A stretch of 64,000 nt of DNA from Tillandsia leiboldiana (GCA_029204045.2 CM055066.1:682001-746000); one strand, 5' to 3'; positions 1 to 16,816 are shown, counted from the first letter of the stretch. Program-made: numbers and translations. Notes: generated by a model from the sequence alone, not told the origin.

Positions 1-210
1 ATAATATTGTTTCTTTCTAACCAGATTGCCTACCACGTAATCGATAGTTAGGCGAGTTTATTTATCCAACTATGATTGTCATCTTGCTGCAATGGTTTTT
101 TTCAAAATCCTATTACACCATATTTAGGCGACGTAGTGGACGAGTGATTTGCCGAGCAAAAAAAAAGAAACCAAAAGTAAAAACATCTTGATAAGAGATG
201 ATCACAGATT

Positions 211-1525
211 CTCTCGAGTCTGCCGCTTTATTTTTTTTAGGTGTTCCGAGCACCTAAATGGGATATCCATCGGATAGAGGCTCTCAGAAGAGCGTTCTTT
301 TGGAGAGGTGAGAAGTCGGTGACAGGTGGACGATGTCTTGTACGGTGGAAGAAAGTGTGCAGGAGTAGAGAGGAGGGGGGGCTGGGGGTTTTAGATATGG
401 AAAGTATGAATGTGGCGCTGCTGGGAAAATTGTGGTGGAAGTTTCTTGCTCAGGGCGACCACGTGTGGGGCCCCCTTGTTAAAGGTATCTATTATGAGAG
501 AATGAAGCCCCTGTGGGAAGGCTCTTCGTTCAGGCCCCATTCTCATTGTTGGGCTGATGTGGTGAAGATAAAGGAGGTCTTCAGATGCGGGGTCCTTTAC
601 GATATCGGGGAGGGAGGGAAGGTAGGGTTTTGGGTAGACAAATAATGTGGGGAAATACCACTTGCCTCCCAATTTCCGAATATTTTTAGGAATGTCAGAC
701 ACAAGCTTTGTCGGGTAAACGAATGTTTCAAGGAGGGAAGGTGGAGGTGGCGGAAGATTCTGAGTGGCCTACATCCCAACGTACAAAGAGATAGAGAAAG
801 ACTTACAGGTATGGCCTCAGTCCTGTCTGAGATGTTCCCGAATAGAGGAAGGGATGAGGTACGGTGGAGATGGGACAAGATTGGTTTTTTTACGGTGAAA
901 TCAATGTACAACTTTTTACAATATGGTGGAGTTCAGTGCACTACCTTCAACCAATTGTGTCTGTCAAAAGTACCGGTAAAGGTTATTCTCAAAAAAAAAA
1001 AAAAGTACCGGTAAAGGTGAAAATCTTTGTGTGGTTAGTTCTTAAACGAAGAGTACTAACAGCGGACAACCTTCGGAAGAGAGGGTGGAGTAGTGACGAG
1101 AGGTGTCATCTGTGTGAGGAGGCGTTTGAGAGTGTGGATCACCTCTTTGTGAGATGTGAGTACGCCAAGGGCATACTGGAGGGGCAGCTGCTGAATAAGG
1201 CGGAAGTCTGAGAGTGCGCCTCGGTGAGTGAGCTCTGGGATCTATGGGGCAGCAAAATGGGAGTTTTAGGGAGACGAGAACGTGTGATTAAACTGGCATT
1301 GTGGTGGGCCCTTTGGTTAGAAAGGAATAGAAGGGTTTTTGAAGACAAACGGGCCCCTTTGAGTCAGGCGTGGCGGTGGCTCGCGAGCTGAGAGGATCCT
1401 GGAAGCGCTTGCCTTTTTTTTTATGTGTGTTCTTTTTCTCTGAGGCCCTCTTGCCTCATTATGTTGCTTAGTTTAAATTGACTTTGAATGAAGCGGTAGT
1501 AAGCTACTTTCTCTCTCAAAAAAAA
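211..1525 (+). mobile_element. 5'-truncated, inactive L1-type LINE (reverse transcriptase C-terminal part plus zf-RVT)
   Basis: Remnant of a non-LTR retrotransposon. Frame 1 reads from 211 to about 983 and gives the thumb/C-terminal part of a plant LINE polymerase (motifs LRRAFFWRG and GGLGVLDMESMNVALLGKLWW). It continues in frame 3 from about 1005 to 1391 as a zf-RVT-like region with the Cys/His pattern CHLC...H..RC near 1108-1158 and a WWALWLERNRRVF tail. Lesions are a TAG at 238-240, a TAA at 643-645, a 35-bp frameshifting duplication at 970-1004, and a TGA at 1209-1211. The 3' end is an A8 tract (1518-1525). Imperfect 15-bp target duplications flank it (196-210 and 1525-1539, one mismatch), so the 5' truncation is the original insertion point. 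It cannot be active. Confidence 0.9.
966..1018 (+). repeat. Duplicated 14-18 bp motif around a TATTCTC-A14 insert inside the LINE
   Basis: The stretch AAAAGTACCGGTAAAGGT occurs at 966-983 and again at 1001-1018. Between them lie TATTCTC (984-990) and a run of A (991-1004). The form is that of a very short poly(A)-tailed retro-insertion with its own target duplication. The 35-bp gain shifts the LINE reading frame from 1 to 3. The alternative is replication slippage. Confidence 0.7.
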
Positions 1526-1539
1526 GATGGTCACAGATT

Positions 1540-1845
1540 TCAAATTTGTTGACACAAAACATAGTTAACTGTTCTCCATTCCAACCTCACTTAAACAGAT
1601 TGTCTGCTGCGCGCATTCTTGAGATGACTGTTTCTAATAATTTAATTACTATTTGCATTAAGAAAAGAAGTAATTAGTAAAGCTGGTTTAAACACGCTAC
1701 TTTCTTGGATTCCTCAACGTCAAAATGAAATGTGTCAGTGAAAAGGAAAGATAATGGACACTTGAAATGTTCTTCTGGGACAGCTATCTGCTCTAGATGC
1801 CACGTGATCATAAATTTGGGTAAATCTCCACGTCTAGTGTTGCAA
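1540..1845. other. Short intergenic stretch between LINE and MITE copy A
   Basis: No gene is supported here. The 10 bases at 1836-1845 (AGTGTTGCAA) are the left target-site duplication of the following element. Confidence 0.6.
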
Positions 1846-2017
1846 GGAAAATGCTATGTGTACACTCCTTTCGGGGTGTACATCATACACCCCACCCATC
1901 TAAAGGTGGGGGTGTGATGATAGGTCACTCGATGTGACCCGTAAAAAATATCGGTACCATTAAAATGGTGGAGGTGTATGATGTACACCCCTTCGGGGTG
2001 TACATGTAGCATTGCTC
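1846..2017 (+). mobile_element. 172-bp multi-hairpin MITE, copy A
   Basis: This is one of five near-identical elements in the window. It begins GGAAAATGCTATGTGTACAC and ends GTAGCATTGCTC. Perfect 10-bp duplications AGTGTTGCAA lie at 1836-1845 and 2018-2027. The ends are imperfect inverted repeats, and each end also contains its own GTACACCCC/GGGGTGTAC-type palindrome (one base differs in the left arm here). The body holds three more short palindromes. There is no coding capacity. The 9-10 bp duplication size suggests Mutator superfamily. Confidence 0.9.
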
Positions 2018-2032
2018 AGTGTTGCAATTGAG

Positions 2033-2063
2033 TTAATATAGACGTACATCGCGTCTATATTAA
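2033..2063. repeat. Perfect 12-bp stem inverted repeat
   Basis: TTAATATAGACG at 2033-2044 is mirrored by CGTCTATATTAA at 2052-2063, with a 7-base loop. It begins five bases after the right target duplication of MITE copy A. No function can be assigned. Confidence 0.8.
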
Positions 2064-2729
2064 TTTGTACGGTACAATTAAATTATATTTTATAGGGTAC
2101 TTTTAAATAGTTTCTGAAGCGGAATTAATTAGTCAATAAATTTGTTGGGCTATTTCTAACTCATTTGTCATCAAATTCATTTTTATTATGCTCCCTCTGT
2201 CGTGACACGGACTTTTTGATGTACTAATTTTTTGTTTTCTTATTAATTCGTTTATCAACGTATCTAATATAATTCACCTGCTTTTTATTATATATGTTGG
2301 TGAAAGTGTTACGAACAATTTTAAAATCAAAGTTTTAAATAACGATAGCAATTGAAAGTCGGAGAAATTCATTCTCCATAAATTACCTGTATAAAATCAA
2401 AGTTAGTATCTAGCCCTAGTCTCCATCAAAGGTGTCATTTGGTCCCCAAATTCTATCCTATGACATCAAATGAATTAACCGACCCAAACTGCTATTTTTT
2501 TTAATTCTTGACCCCAAAAAAATAAGTCTTTTCATTCATTTATTTTCATATCGTTTTCATCTGTTAGAAAAGAAGAAAAAAATCTCTTCATTTGTGATTC
2601 ACGTTTACAGGGACGTGTGAACTCAATTAAGTGAGAAAACATGAGTTCCAAGTATGAGCTGAAAATGATATCCAACCCCTTAAAAAGGCGAAAACTCCTT
2701 ATTTTTCCTTATTTTTTTGGATCCTAACC
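2064..2729. other. AT-rich upstream region of the lectin receptor kinase
   Basis: No gene is seen. This region probably holds the promoter and 5' leader of the downstream kinase. I could not pick a convincing TATA box. A stretch of T-rich sequence (about 2696-2718) directly precedes the start codon. Confidence 0.5.
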
Positions 2730-4754
2730 ATGCTAACCAGAATCCTATTTTTGATGTTCTTTGCGAAAATCGTTACATCCATCGACGAATTCACCTTCTA
2801 CGGATTCAAGGACTCGAATTTGATCCTGACCGGCATATCAGAGATCACCTCCGACGGCCTTCTGCGGCTCACGAATACCAGTAAGGAAGTATTAGGCCAT
2901 GCCTTCTTTCCTACTCCCTTCAATTTCAAGCACTCTTCGTCCGACAACACTTCTCCGTCCTTCTCTACAACATTTGTGTTCGCGATAATCCCCCAATACA
3001 TTGATGTTAGTGGCCACGGCATCGCCTTCGCAATCTCCCCATCTCCGGATCTCCCCGGAGCAATGCCGAGTCAGACTCTAGGCCTCCTCAACACGTCGGA
3101 CAACGGCAATTCTTCGAATCATATCGTCGCCGTCGAGCTCGATACAGTCAAGAACGTTGAGTTCCACGACATCAACGAGAACCATGTCGGGATCGACGTC
3201 AATAGCATGATATCTGTGAACTCAACTCCGACAGCTTATTTCGACAGCAAAAGTGGCAATTTCACTGGCCTGCAACTTGCCAGCGGACACCCGATGCAGG
3301 TCTGGGTTGACTACGACGGCGAAAGCATGCTGCTCGATGTCACGATATCTCCGGTCGGTGTCGCCAAGCCTGGAGTTCCCCTCGTGTCCTCGCGAATAAA
3401 CCTCTCGTCGATCGTGTACGACAAAATGTTCGTGGGCTTTTCTGCATCGACCGGTGCGGCGACCAGCACACAGTGTATTCTAGGGTGGAGTTTCAGTATG
3501 AACAAACAAGCTCAACCTCTTGATATCTCTAAGCTCCCGCCACTTCCGCGAGAAAAAAGCGCCAAGAATAATTTGAAAGTCTTAACCGTTGCACTTCCTT
3601 TGGTAGCAATTATCTTGCTATTTATGTCCCTAGCCATTGTCATCTTCATAATCAGAAGAAACAAGCAGTTTGCGGAGATTCGCGAGGATTGGGAGATCGA
3701 ATACGGGCCGCAGAGATTTTGCTACAAGGATCTATACAAAGCAACTAAGGGGTTCAACGACGAGTACCTGATCGGTGCGGGGGGGTTCGGTCACGTCTAC
3801 CGTGGCGAGCTCCCTCGATCGAGATCGGAAGTGGCGGTGAAGAGGATCTCGCATGACTCGAAGCAGGGGATGCGTGAATTCGTAGCCGAGATAGCGAGCC
3901 TGAGCAGATTACGGCATCGAAGCCTGGTCCAGCTCCTTGGCTACTGCCGCCGTAAAGGGGAGCTCCTATTAGTCTACGAGTACATGTCGAATGGGAGCTT
4001 AGATAAGTTCTTATTCCACGAGAAGCAGGGGCAGAAGCAGAAGCCGATCCTGAGCTGGAGCCAGAGGATTCGGATAATAAGAGACGTCGCCTCAGGGCTT
4101 CTCTACTTGCATGAGGAGTGGGAGCAGGTGGTGGTGCATAGAGACATCAAAGCGAGTAACATTTTACTAGATCACGACTACAATGGCAAACTCAGTGATT
4201 TTGGGCTGGCACGGTTGTACGACCACGGCACGAATCCTCAGACAACGCGTGTCGTCGGCACGTTGGGCTATCTCGCGCCGGAGCTAACCAAAACCGGCAA
4301 GTCCACCACATGCACCGACGTGTACGCGTTCGGTGCAGTTTTGCTGGAAGTAGTTTGTGGGCGCAGGCCAACTGAAGTGTACACGGCAGATGAAGTGCAG
4401 AGTTTAGTGGATGTTGTATTCCAAAGCTGGAAAAAAGGGAGCATTGTGGATGCGAGGGATGTGAGATTGGGGGGGGAGTATGTAGAAAAGGAGATGGAGA
4501 TGGTGCTAATGTTGGGGTTGCGGTGCTCTCACCCCGACCCCGCGGCGAGGCCGGGGATGAGGGAGGTGGTGCAGATACTGAACGGCGGCGACGACACACA
4601 AGGGGTGGTTCCCTTACCAGAGAGTTTCACAGAGAGTGAAACGGTTTTGAGGTATGATGAATCATTCGATGATTACGCGATGTTTTTCGCATCGACATCT
4701 TCCGAGAGTGCTTATGTGACTCAATCATCTTCTTTTCTCTCAAATAGACATTAG
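2730..4754 (+). CDS. L-type lectin-domain receptor-like kinase (LecRK)
   Basis: Intronless 674-residue type I membrane receptor kinase of the plasma membrane; the family acts in pathogen and stress perception. A hydrophobic signal peptide occupies residues 1-17. A legume-lectin domain follows at about 19-258, with the metal-site elements VELDT (135-139) and DINENHVGID (147-156). The transmembrane segment is about 284-308. The Ser/Thr kinase domain (about 345-618) is complete: glycine loop GAGGFG (349-354), Lys371, Glu387, HRD (470-472) with Asn477, DFG (490-492) and APE (516-518). All catalytic residues are present, so the kinase should be active. The HRD arginine suggests activation-loop regulation. 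A Ser-rich acidic tail ends the protein. The absence of introns is normal for the family. The ligand cannot be told from sequence, and I do not assign a clade. Confidence 0.95.
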   Translation: MLTRILFLMFFAKIVTSIDEFTFYGFKDSNLILTGISEITSDGLLRLTNTSKEVLGHAFFPTPFNFKHSSSDNTSPSFSTTFVFAIIPQYIDVSGHGIAFAISPSPDLPGAMPSQTLGLLNTSDNGNSSNHIVAVELDTVKNVEFHDINENHVGIDVNSMISVNSTPTAYFDSKSGNFTGLQLASGHPMQVWVDYDGESMLLDVTISPVGVAKPGVPLVSSRINLSSIVYDKMFVGFSASTGAATSTQCILGWSFSMNKQAQPLDISKLPPLPREKSAKNNLKVLTVALPLVAIILLFMSLAIVIFIIRRNKQFAEIREDWEIEYGPQRFCYKDLYKATKGFNDEYLIGAGGFGHVYRGELPRSRSEVAVKRISHDSKQGMREFVAEIASLSRLRHRSLVQLLGYCRRKGELLLVYEYMSNGSLDKFLFHEKQGQKQKPILSWSQRIRIIRDVASGLLYLHEEWEQVVVHRDIKASNILLDHDYNGKLSDFGLARLYDHGTNPQTTRVVGTLGYLAPELTKTGKSTTCTDVYAFGAVLLEVVCGRRPTEVYTADEVQSLVDVVFQSWKKGSIVDARDVRLGGEYVEKEMEMVLMLGLRCSHPDPAARPGMREVVQILNGGDDTQGVVPLPESFTESETVLRYDESFDDYAMFFASTSSESAYVTQSSSFLSNRH

Positions 4755-6137
4755 TTGTTGTTCTTTTCTTCTTCTGTTTTTTCTTTGAAAACCTTTCCCG
4801 CTTGTTCTTGTTGCTGTTGTTAAGCAAGGAAGGATTATATGTATTTTGTTTGTATATGTTATCCCTTGTTTTTTTATCTATGATAAAGAGTATTAATTAC
4901 TTCTGAAATATGTTTATGATTCTTGTGCTGATTTTGGAAAGCTCTGAAATGGAAATTGGTGCAGAAAACAATGCTTCTTCCTGCATCAAAAGGACTGTTT
5001 AAGACATCAAAATCTAATTGTACTTTTCATTCATTTTCTTTAAAAAATTAAATTTATGGTTTGAATTGAAAGGACAGAATAAACACAGAATCGAACCTCC
5101 TCCTAACCCTTCCGCCTCCACAGTATATAATATTTTCCAATAGTGGATTAAGTAATATCAAATAACTGTGTGCCTCTAAAACTTAGCCTTTCATAGAGCA
5201 ATGTCATTAATATTTGTATTCGATCAACAGCTAATTAACTTTAAAAATAGCAAAAAATAAGCTTGATGGTCAAAGTGCAAACTCATGGTTGAAGACCTTA
5301 AGATGGTCATTGTGTTCAGTACAGTTTTGAATTGGGCCTAGCTAGTCAAATATAAGACTAGACTAAGGCTTTACGTGTTAACAAGAAATTCTTTCAAATA
5401 CAACTAAGATTGTGAGCTAATCTATAGTTTATGTCATAAACAAGCGCCGAATAGCTGGAAAAATGTGTGATTTGTAAGAAACGACTCGACAAATTAAGTG
5501 ATTAGGAAACTGATCTAAATTACCAATTTTTACCTTATTTGAGCTAAGGCGCTTTAGTTTAATTCTCACCCATCTAGCTACATGTCAAGCTTAATTAATT
5601 AACTGGGTGTGCTAAGCTTTGGCTCATTCTGGGCTTAAACTTAGAAACATTTTGCCTGTTACTTCCCTAATATACAAGTTTTTTACTTTATACACGTACA
5701 AGATCAAAACCACTTTAATCTTTAGTGTTTGCTTTTCAAATAACTATGGGTTTGTTTTTTTATCTCGCTAAAGTACAAAGGAGGCAAACCCAGAGCAAAG
5801 CAAGGAATAGATACTAAAACCTTAATCATAAAAGTCAATAATAATAATTAATAAAGTGAAAAATAAAAAAAGGAAAAGATAAAAAGTGACCAAACCGGAT
5901 AATTAGGAGGATTATTTACTAGGTCCCTTTATTAACCGTTTTTACATGTGGTTCGTGCCCATGCTTCACAACCACGAAATTAAAGGGCGCCACTCTCCCC
6001 ACCCACAACACACAACTCCCACCCTCTCCTCCTCAATTTCCTCTCACAAATTAAGTATCACACATATACATAGAATAAAAACAACCAACATTTAGATCAA
6101 AAAGAGCTTGTGATCAACTCAATTGGAGGGAGAAAAA
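4755..6137. other. Intergenic region, 3' UTR of LecRK and promoter of thaumatin-like gene
   Basis: AT-rich sequence without a supported gene. The first about 200 bases are probably the kinase 3' UTR. The last about 200 bases, a C-rich stretch (about 5987-6050) then A-rich leader, probably hold the start site of the downstream gene. Confidence 0.5.
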
Positions 6138-7570
6138 ATGGCTTCTTCAAAAGCACTTGTCTTCTTCCTCTCCTGTATCATCTCCATTGCATTCTCCAGT
6201 AAGAGCTCGAGAACTCTTCTTCTTTTTTCTTTCCGTAACTTGTCTCTAATGATTTGTTCAGTTTTATTGTACAGTGCAGTGTTGTTTAATTAAATAGCAT
6301 TAGTAGAAAAAATATCATATTATAATATATATTTTTTTTACTTTTGAGAATAGGTGCAGTCGTAAAAGTCAAGCCAAATAATTAAGTTTCGAGCGTTTCA
6401 TTTTTAATATTTACTATAGTAAAAGTTTAAGTAATATTTTTATAAAAAAATGTTACTAGTATAATTGTTGCTGAAAGTAAAAGCACAAGCAAGAATTATA
6501 AAGAGACGAACATGCAGTGAGCTTCTTTCCAATGCATTTTATTGAAATTGCACGTAGGTGGAATTCAACTCATACTAGTAAACAACTGCGCCAACAGCGT
6601 TTGGCCGGGGGTTATGGGCGGCGCCGGCCAGCCGACGCCGGAGTATGGCGGCTTCCAGTTGTCGGCTGCGGAGGAAGTGGTGTTCGACGTGCCGGCCGGA
6701 TGGTCGGGGCGCATATGGGGCCGACAGGGCTGCTGCTTCGACGAGCATGGGAACGGCACGTGCGATACCGGCGACTGCGGCAGCGGCCTCCGCTGTGGCG
6801 GTGCCGGGGGGAAGCCCCCGGCCACGGTAGTCGAGATGACGTTCGGCACCGCGACATCGCAGATACACTTCTATGACGTCAGCCTCGTCGACGGGTTCAA
6901 CCTCCCCGTGGCCATGGCCCCCGTCGGGGGCGGAATCGGGTGCGGGGTGGCGGGATGCGAGGTATGTAAATTTGAGACAGCGTCGGTGACTAGTAATAGT
7001 TACAAGTTGATGAAAAATGTACATAGGCCCAAATCAAATATAGTCCATTTTTTTTTTTTTATAAAGCAAATTCAAATTTTAGTAGAATTAATGCCTTTGT
7101 TAATATAATAAAACAGTGGAATTAATATAGTAAAATCATAACAAAACGTACCACCATGGTAAAATTTCTATTCTAGTTTTATATGGAATTAAAAGCTCTA
7201 GCTAGCCTTGGAAACTAAAATGAATAATTTTATCTGAAAACTGGAGTTAGTAGAGCAGGGTATTTTAATATTTATGTATTTTTTGGACAATTAGGTGGAT
7301 CTGAACGTCTGTTGCCCGTCACGATTCGAGGTGAGAAGTGCGGACGGGAGAGTGGTGGGTTGCAAAAGTGCGTGTCTGGCGCTGCAAACGGATAAGTACT
7401 GCTGCGTAGGAGAGTTCGGATCCCCGAGTAGTTGCAAACCCACACTCTTCTCTCATCTCTTCAAATCCATATGCCCGAGAGCTTATAGCTTTGCTTATGA
7501 TGATCCCTCCAGCTTGAATAAGTGCAGGGCATCGAGGTATCTCATCACCTTTTGCCCCCCAACAAGGTGA
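6138..7570 (+). CDS. Thaumatin-like protein (PR-5 family)
   Basis: Three-exon secreted defence-type protein of 246 residues. Exons are 6138-6198, 6558-6961 and 7295-7570, all with GT-AG borders; the joins keep frame (codon split A|GT at the first, phase 0 at the second). The first exon encodes the signal peptide (about residues 1-21), and mature protein starts near GIQLILVNNC. The family signature GNGTCDTGDCGSGLRC is at residues 85-100. The C-terminal half is Cys-rich, as expected for the eight disulfides of the 22-26 kDa class, and ends ITFCPPTR. Members bind beta-glucans and many are antifungal; this one's activity is inferred only from family. Exon 2 is very GC-rich against AT-rich introns, typical of monocot genes. 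Confidence 0.92.
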
Positions 7571-8900
7571 AGGGAAATATATGAGAGAGAGATAGAGAGA
7601 GAGAGAGATTAAGTATATATTTATAGATAGATGTTTGTTAGTTGCAGTAGGTGTTATGGACTCAGGTGTTTGGGTCCATTAGGTGGCTAATTATGTAATT
7701 ATTATGGATTCTGGGTTTTCTTCTTAATTATTGTTGGGTCTCTTCGTATAAATCGCAAGTAGTAAATATTAGTGGCTTCTTTAACTTGAAATCCTCATTA
7801 ATGATATTTTAAGCATAATCAACTCAAGCTTTGGGAGGTTATTAATGAAAACCTATTAGTGCTTTTCCAAATAATAAAGTGCTACAGCAAAATTATCATC
7901 CAATTACAAATAATAAAGAACTAAAAAATGGCAGGGGAAAAAAATACCAAAAGAAAACTTGCACAAGAGGAAATATCACAGTAATACAAAAGCTGTTACT
8001 AAAAACAGTTAAAATTTGGTAATATTAAAGAAACATAATCCACAGTAACTGAATAAACATCTAAAACTCTCTCAGGAGCAAGTCTAGCTCTCCACATCGC
8101 CACATTTGTACAGCCACTAGTGAACTTTCCTCTTTACCATCTCTTTACAGTTTAAGACACATACAAAGGCTTGTGTAATATTTTTTCTCCTCTAAAGGGC
8201 ATCAGGTAAATAAACAAAGTCTGAGCCTCAGCATTTTGCCTAATTTAGTATTAGAACTACAAAATGTACAGATATATTAATAAGTACAACAAACACTTTT
8301 ATTTCCAACTCGCTTGTAACAGCCTAAACAGGGAAAAAAAGAGGGAGGGGGGGGGGGGGCTCTCGCAAGCTTCGGTTAGCTGTACATGGTCATTTCTATT
8401 GCACCTAAGAGGGGTATGGGGATTGTAGTCCAATCCTCCTCTCTGCAGATAGAACAAAATCATATATATTAGAAAATTAGATCTTGCAAAAAGAAAAAAA
8501 AAAAAAAAAAATTGTAAGCAATTGTTTGGAATGGTTTTATCGTTTCGAGGAAAAGCAGGAAATTTTTAAGTAGATGGTTGAATAATATTTGGACCTTTCT
8601 GCAGGAAAAAATAAAAATTGAGTTTGCTAAAAGGAAAAAAATTTTCTCCATTTTTTGCAACTTAACATTTCACCTCTAGAATTAAATTGCTTTCCCACTG
8701 CATGACAAAAACATATGCATTTTCGAATGATCGATGTACGTTTTGAACTACAGTTGCATACTTTCAAAACTATGCATTGGTCGCTCAAATGCAAAAAGGA
8801 CAGATATTATTCGATACTCTATTGTATGCCTGCCTTCTTTGTGATGAATGCTAAGAGTCCAAACTTCAGTAAGTAAAATGGAAATTAAAAAAAAAAAAAA
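7571..8900. other. Convergent intergenic region (3' ends of thaumatin-like and Pumilio genes)
   Basis: No gene is supported. There is a GA-rich microsatellite at about 7584-7609 just after the thaumatin stop, a G-rich run at 8346-8359, and A-tracts at about 8491-8510 and 8887-8900. It most likely contains the 3' UTRs of the two converging genes. Confidence 0.6.
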
Positions 8901-14095
<5,195 letters not shown>

Positions 14096-14530
14096 TGGAC
14101 GCAACGGAGAAGGAGATCGACGCAGATCGAACACTCACAGAGCAAAAATGGGGTAAAAATAGCAACTTTATCAGCTCAAATGCTCGGAAACCTCAATCAA
14201 GGTAAAAAGGATAAGTATTTCGCCGTTAAATTAGGGATTTGAACCATTTCCGACAGATCGAACCACAAAGCTGCGATCTTTCTATCTCCCACCTCGATTC
14301 GAGCTACGATTGGAGATGGATTTCGCCATTTCCGCAATAAAATAGAGCTCTCGGAGAAGAGGGAGATGGGAGGTTGAAGCAAACACTGACGAAGAAGAAG
14401 AAGAAGAAGAAGAAGAAGAAGAGGAAGAGGAGGAGCAGCGACGAAAGGGAACGTGAGTGAGGAGAAAGAGAGAGAGCCAATGCAGTGATAAGCAGGAGGG
14501 TCCGATCGATCTCAACCGTCCGTTCTACTT
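14096..14530 (-). promoter_or_regulatory. 5' leader and proximal promoter of the Pumilio gene
   Basis: Sequence upstream of the Pumilio start on the minus strand. It contains a (GAA)n microsatellite at about 14392-14423, which is (TTC)n in the sense direction, typical of plant leaders. No TATA box stands out. A leader intron is possible but not resolved. Confidence 0.5.
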
Positions 14531-14842
14531 ACCTACGGTCGTGATCTACCTGTGCTAGGTAGGGTTTCGTTGCAAGTAGTTAATAGTGGATCTTAGTACA
14601 TCTTACACGGGATTTAATTAATATTTGTGTTTTTTTTTTTTTTTTTTGGGTGTTTTAAATTTATAATTTTGGGTGCATTAAAACAATTAATTAAATTCGG
14701 CGATGATTAAGGATTTAAGGCCGTGTTTTTATGCGATTCTCTTTGTCTAAAGAAGCGGGGAAAAACGCTTAGATATGCCACGTCAGCGTGGACGGATTCG
14801 CACGTGCGAGGCGCACGTGATAGGGATGTGGGAGGAGAGGGG

Positions 14843-15566
14843 GCCTGTTTAGCTTCAGATATTTTAGGAAAGCGACCGTGGGCGAATATTCTATTTATAT
14901 AATTGAGTATAAGTTTAAGGAGGAATAACCTCTTATTCTCTTATTTATGTTCGAATATAATTTTAAAAAAGTAATACATTTTATTTTGAAAAATAAATTG
15001 GTATAATTTTTAAATTGCTGTTTTATTTTTTATTTTATTTTTTTAAGAATATGCTTGTTTCCAATTAAAAATAATTTTTTTTTTAAAAAAAAAGGCACCA
15101 TGCTGCATTAAAAATAAACTTAATTAAAAAATATATAATTTTAATTATTATATTAATTTTTTAATTAATTTAATTATTTTATTAATTAATTATCAAGCTA
15201 TTAATTTATTAAATTATTTGTGGTTAATTAAATTGTTAATTAACGGTATATATTGTTAAAAATTTGTTTAATTAATATTTAAGATTATCTAGTTATATTC
15301 ATAATTAATTAATTAAGTAAAATTATTATTTAATTAATATTTTTTATATTAATTAATTAAATAAAATATTATTATTTAAAACTATATATAATAATTATTT
15401 TTATTCTCGTAATTCAAATATAACTATTCAAACGTTATTTTTTTATTCTAAAAAATAATTTAATTTTAATTCAAATACAAAATTAATTTTATTTTTACTT
15501 ATCTAAAAATTATATCTGTTTTGAAAATAAATAATTTTTGGTTATATCTGAATTAAACATACCAAA
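14843..15566. mobile_element. Possible degenerate terminal-inverted-repeat element
   Basis: The left end near 14843 (CCTGTTTAGCTTCAGATAT) resembles the reverse complement of the right end near 15545-15566 (TATGTTTAATTCAGATAT). The interior is extremely AT-rich, full of TTAATTAA motifs, with no coding frame. I cannot define a clear target duplication, so the class is uncertain. Confidence 0.35.
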
Positions 15567-15778
15567 TGATTTACATAAAATAAGTGTGAGAAAAAACAAT
15601 GGCCATATGTACCTCTACGTCTATACTCTGTGCTCGATATAATTAGAAAAGAGACTAAAGAGGATGCAATAAAGTTCTTTTAAAATTTGTTGGCTAAACA
15701 TGAAACTTCCATATTTAAAGGAATTTTGAACATTATTTTTTCTTTTAATTCAAATTAATTGCTAATTAATTTTGGGCT

Positions 15779-15985
15779 ATGCTACATGTACACTCCATTT
15801 GGGATATATATTCTACATCTTAGCCCATTCTAAAGTGGTCATTTATTCATTATATATTCTACATCTTAGCCCATTCTAAAGTGGTCATTTATTCATTTTG
15901 AAGTGACGAATAAAATTTATCCCACCCTAAAATAGATGGGGTGTAAGATGTACATCCAAATAAAATGTACAAAAAGTATTAGCCT
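15779..15985. repeat. Diverged relative of the 172-bp element, with a 46-bp tandem duplication
   Basis: It begins like the MITE end (ATGCTACATGTACACTCC) and has a GGGTGTAAGATGTAC block near 15940, so it may be an old family member. A perfect 46-bp unit is duplicated at 15805-15850 and 15851-15896. The internal hairpins are lost. Homology is inferred from the ends only. Confidence 0.5.
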
Positions 15986-16783
15986 TTTTCATAGCATGCA
16001 CACTTTACATTGCCCAAAAATAAAAAATATGATAGATTACTAGAATGGAAACATGATGCAATTGTAATAACTTAATTAGCACTCACAAATGAAGCCTAAA
16101 AAAACTCACCAATTTGCCTAAGAAATAATTAAATAATACATATATATATTATTTCGATTGAAAATCAAATTCAATTGTGTTACAATGTATTATAGAATGT
16201 AAAGAGAAAATAACAACAATATATTTTGAATTTTTCGAACTAACCTCTCCTTCTTAAAATAGCAAGCTCATCACTCGGCATCGCAAATTAATGACACGAA
16301 GGAAGCCGAAGGGAAGATGCATCTAAGTCGTTCACTTTATTATTCTGACTAGGTCCAAAATAGAAATATATTTTCACATTTATAACGTTCACTCCCTAAA
16401 CTATAAATTCGTGATAAAAATGGGAAATGATCATTCAATTTTTGGCCATCCAATTAGAGAATGTTGTGTATTACCAAATTTGCTCCATCCATTGAAAATC
16501 ATTTTAACTGATCAAAATCTCTCCGATAATAATAATATAATAACATTCAATCAAATATCAATGACTTAATATAAATTTAAAGTCCTAGATAAGTGCTATT
16601 CGTGGCTGTAAGCTAAACTGCTCTTCACAATCCGACCACGTATCTGACCGAGCGGCAACATCGCCGCGTGCATAGCATTCCTCTGTTGATGTTGCATACC
16701 AAGGCATGCAGAGCGCGTTCCTTACCTTCTTCTTTTTTCTCCACAAATAAAACATAAAAGAAAAAAAAAAACTAAAAATTTTG

Positions 16784-16816
<33 letters not shown>

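Noticed and set aside
4192..4599. 135-codon antisense frame in the lectin receptor kinase
   Set aside because: It is the antisense shadow of the GC-richer kinase coding region.
14096..14134. Alternative Pumilio start giving MFDLRRSPSPLRP before MATESP
   Set aside because: In frame and possible, but MATESP is the more typical start. Kept as an alternative only.
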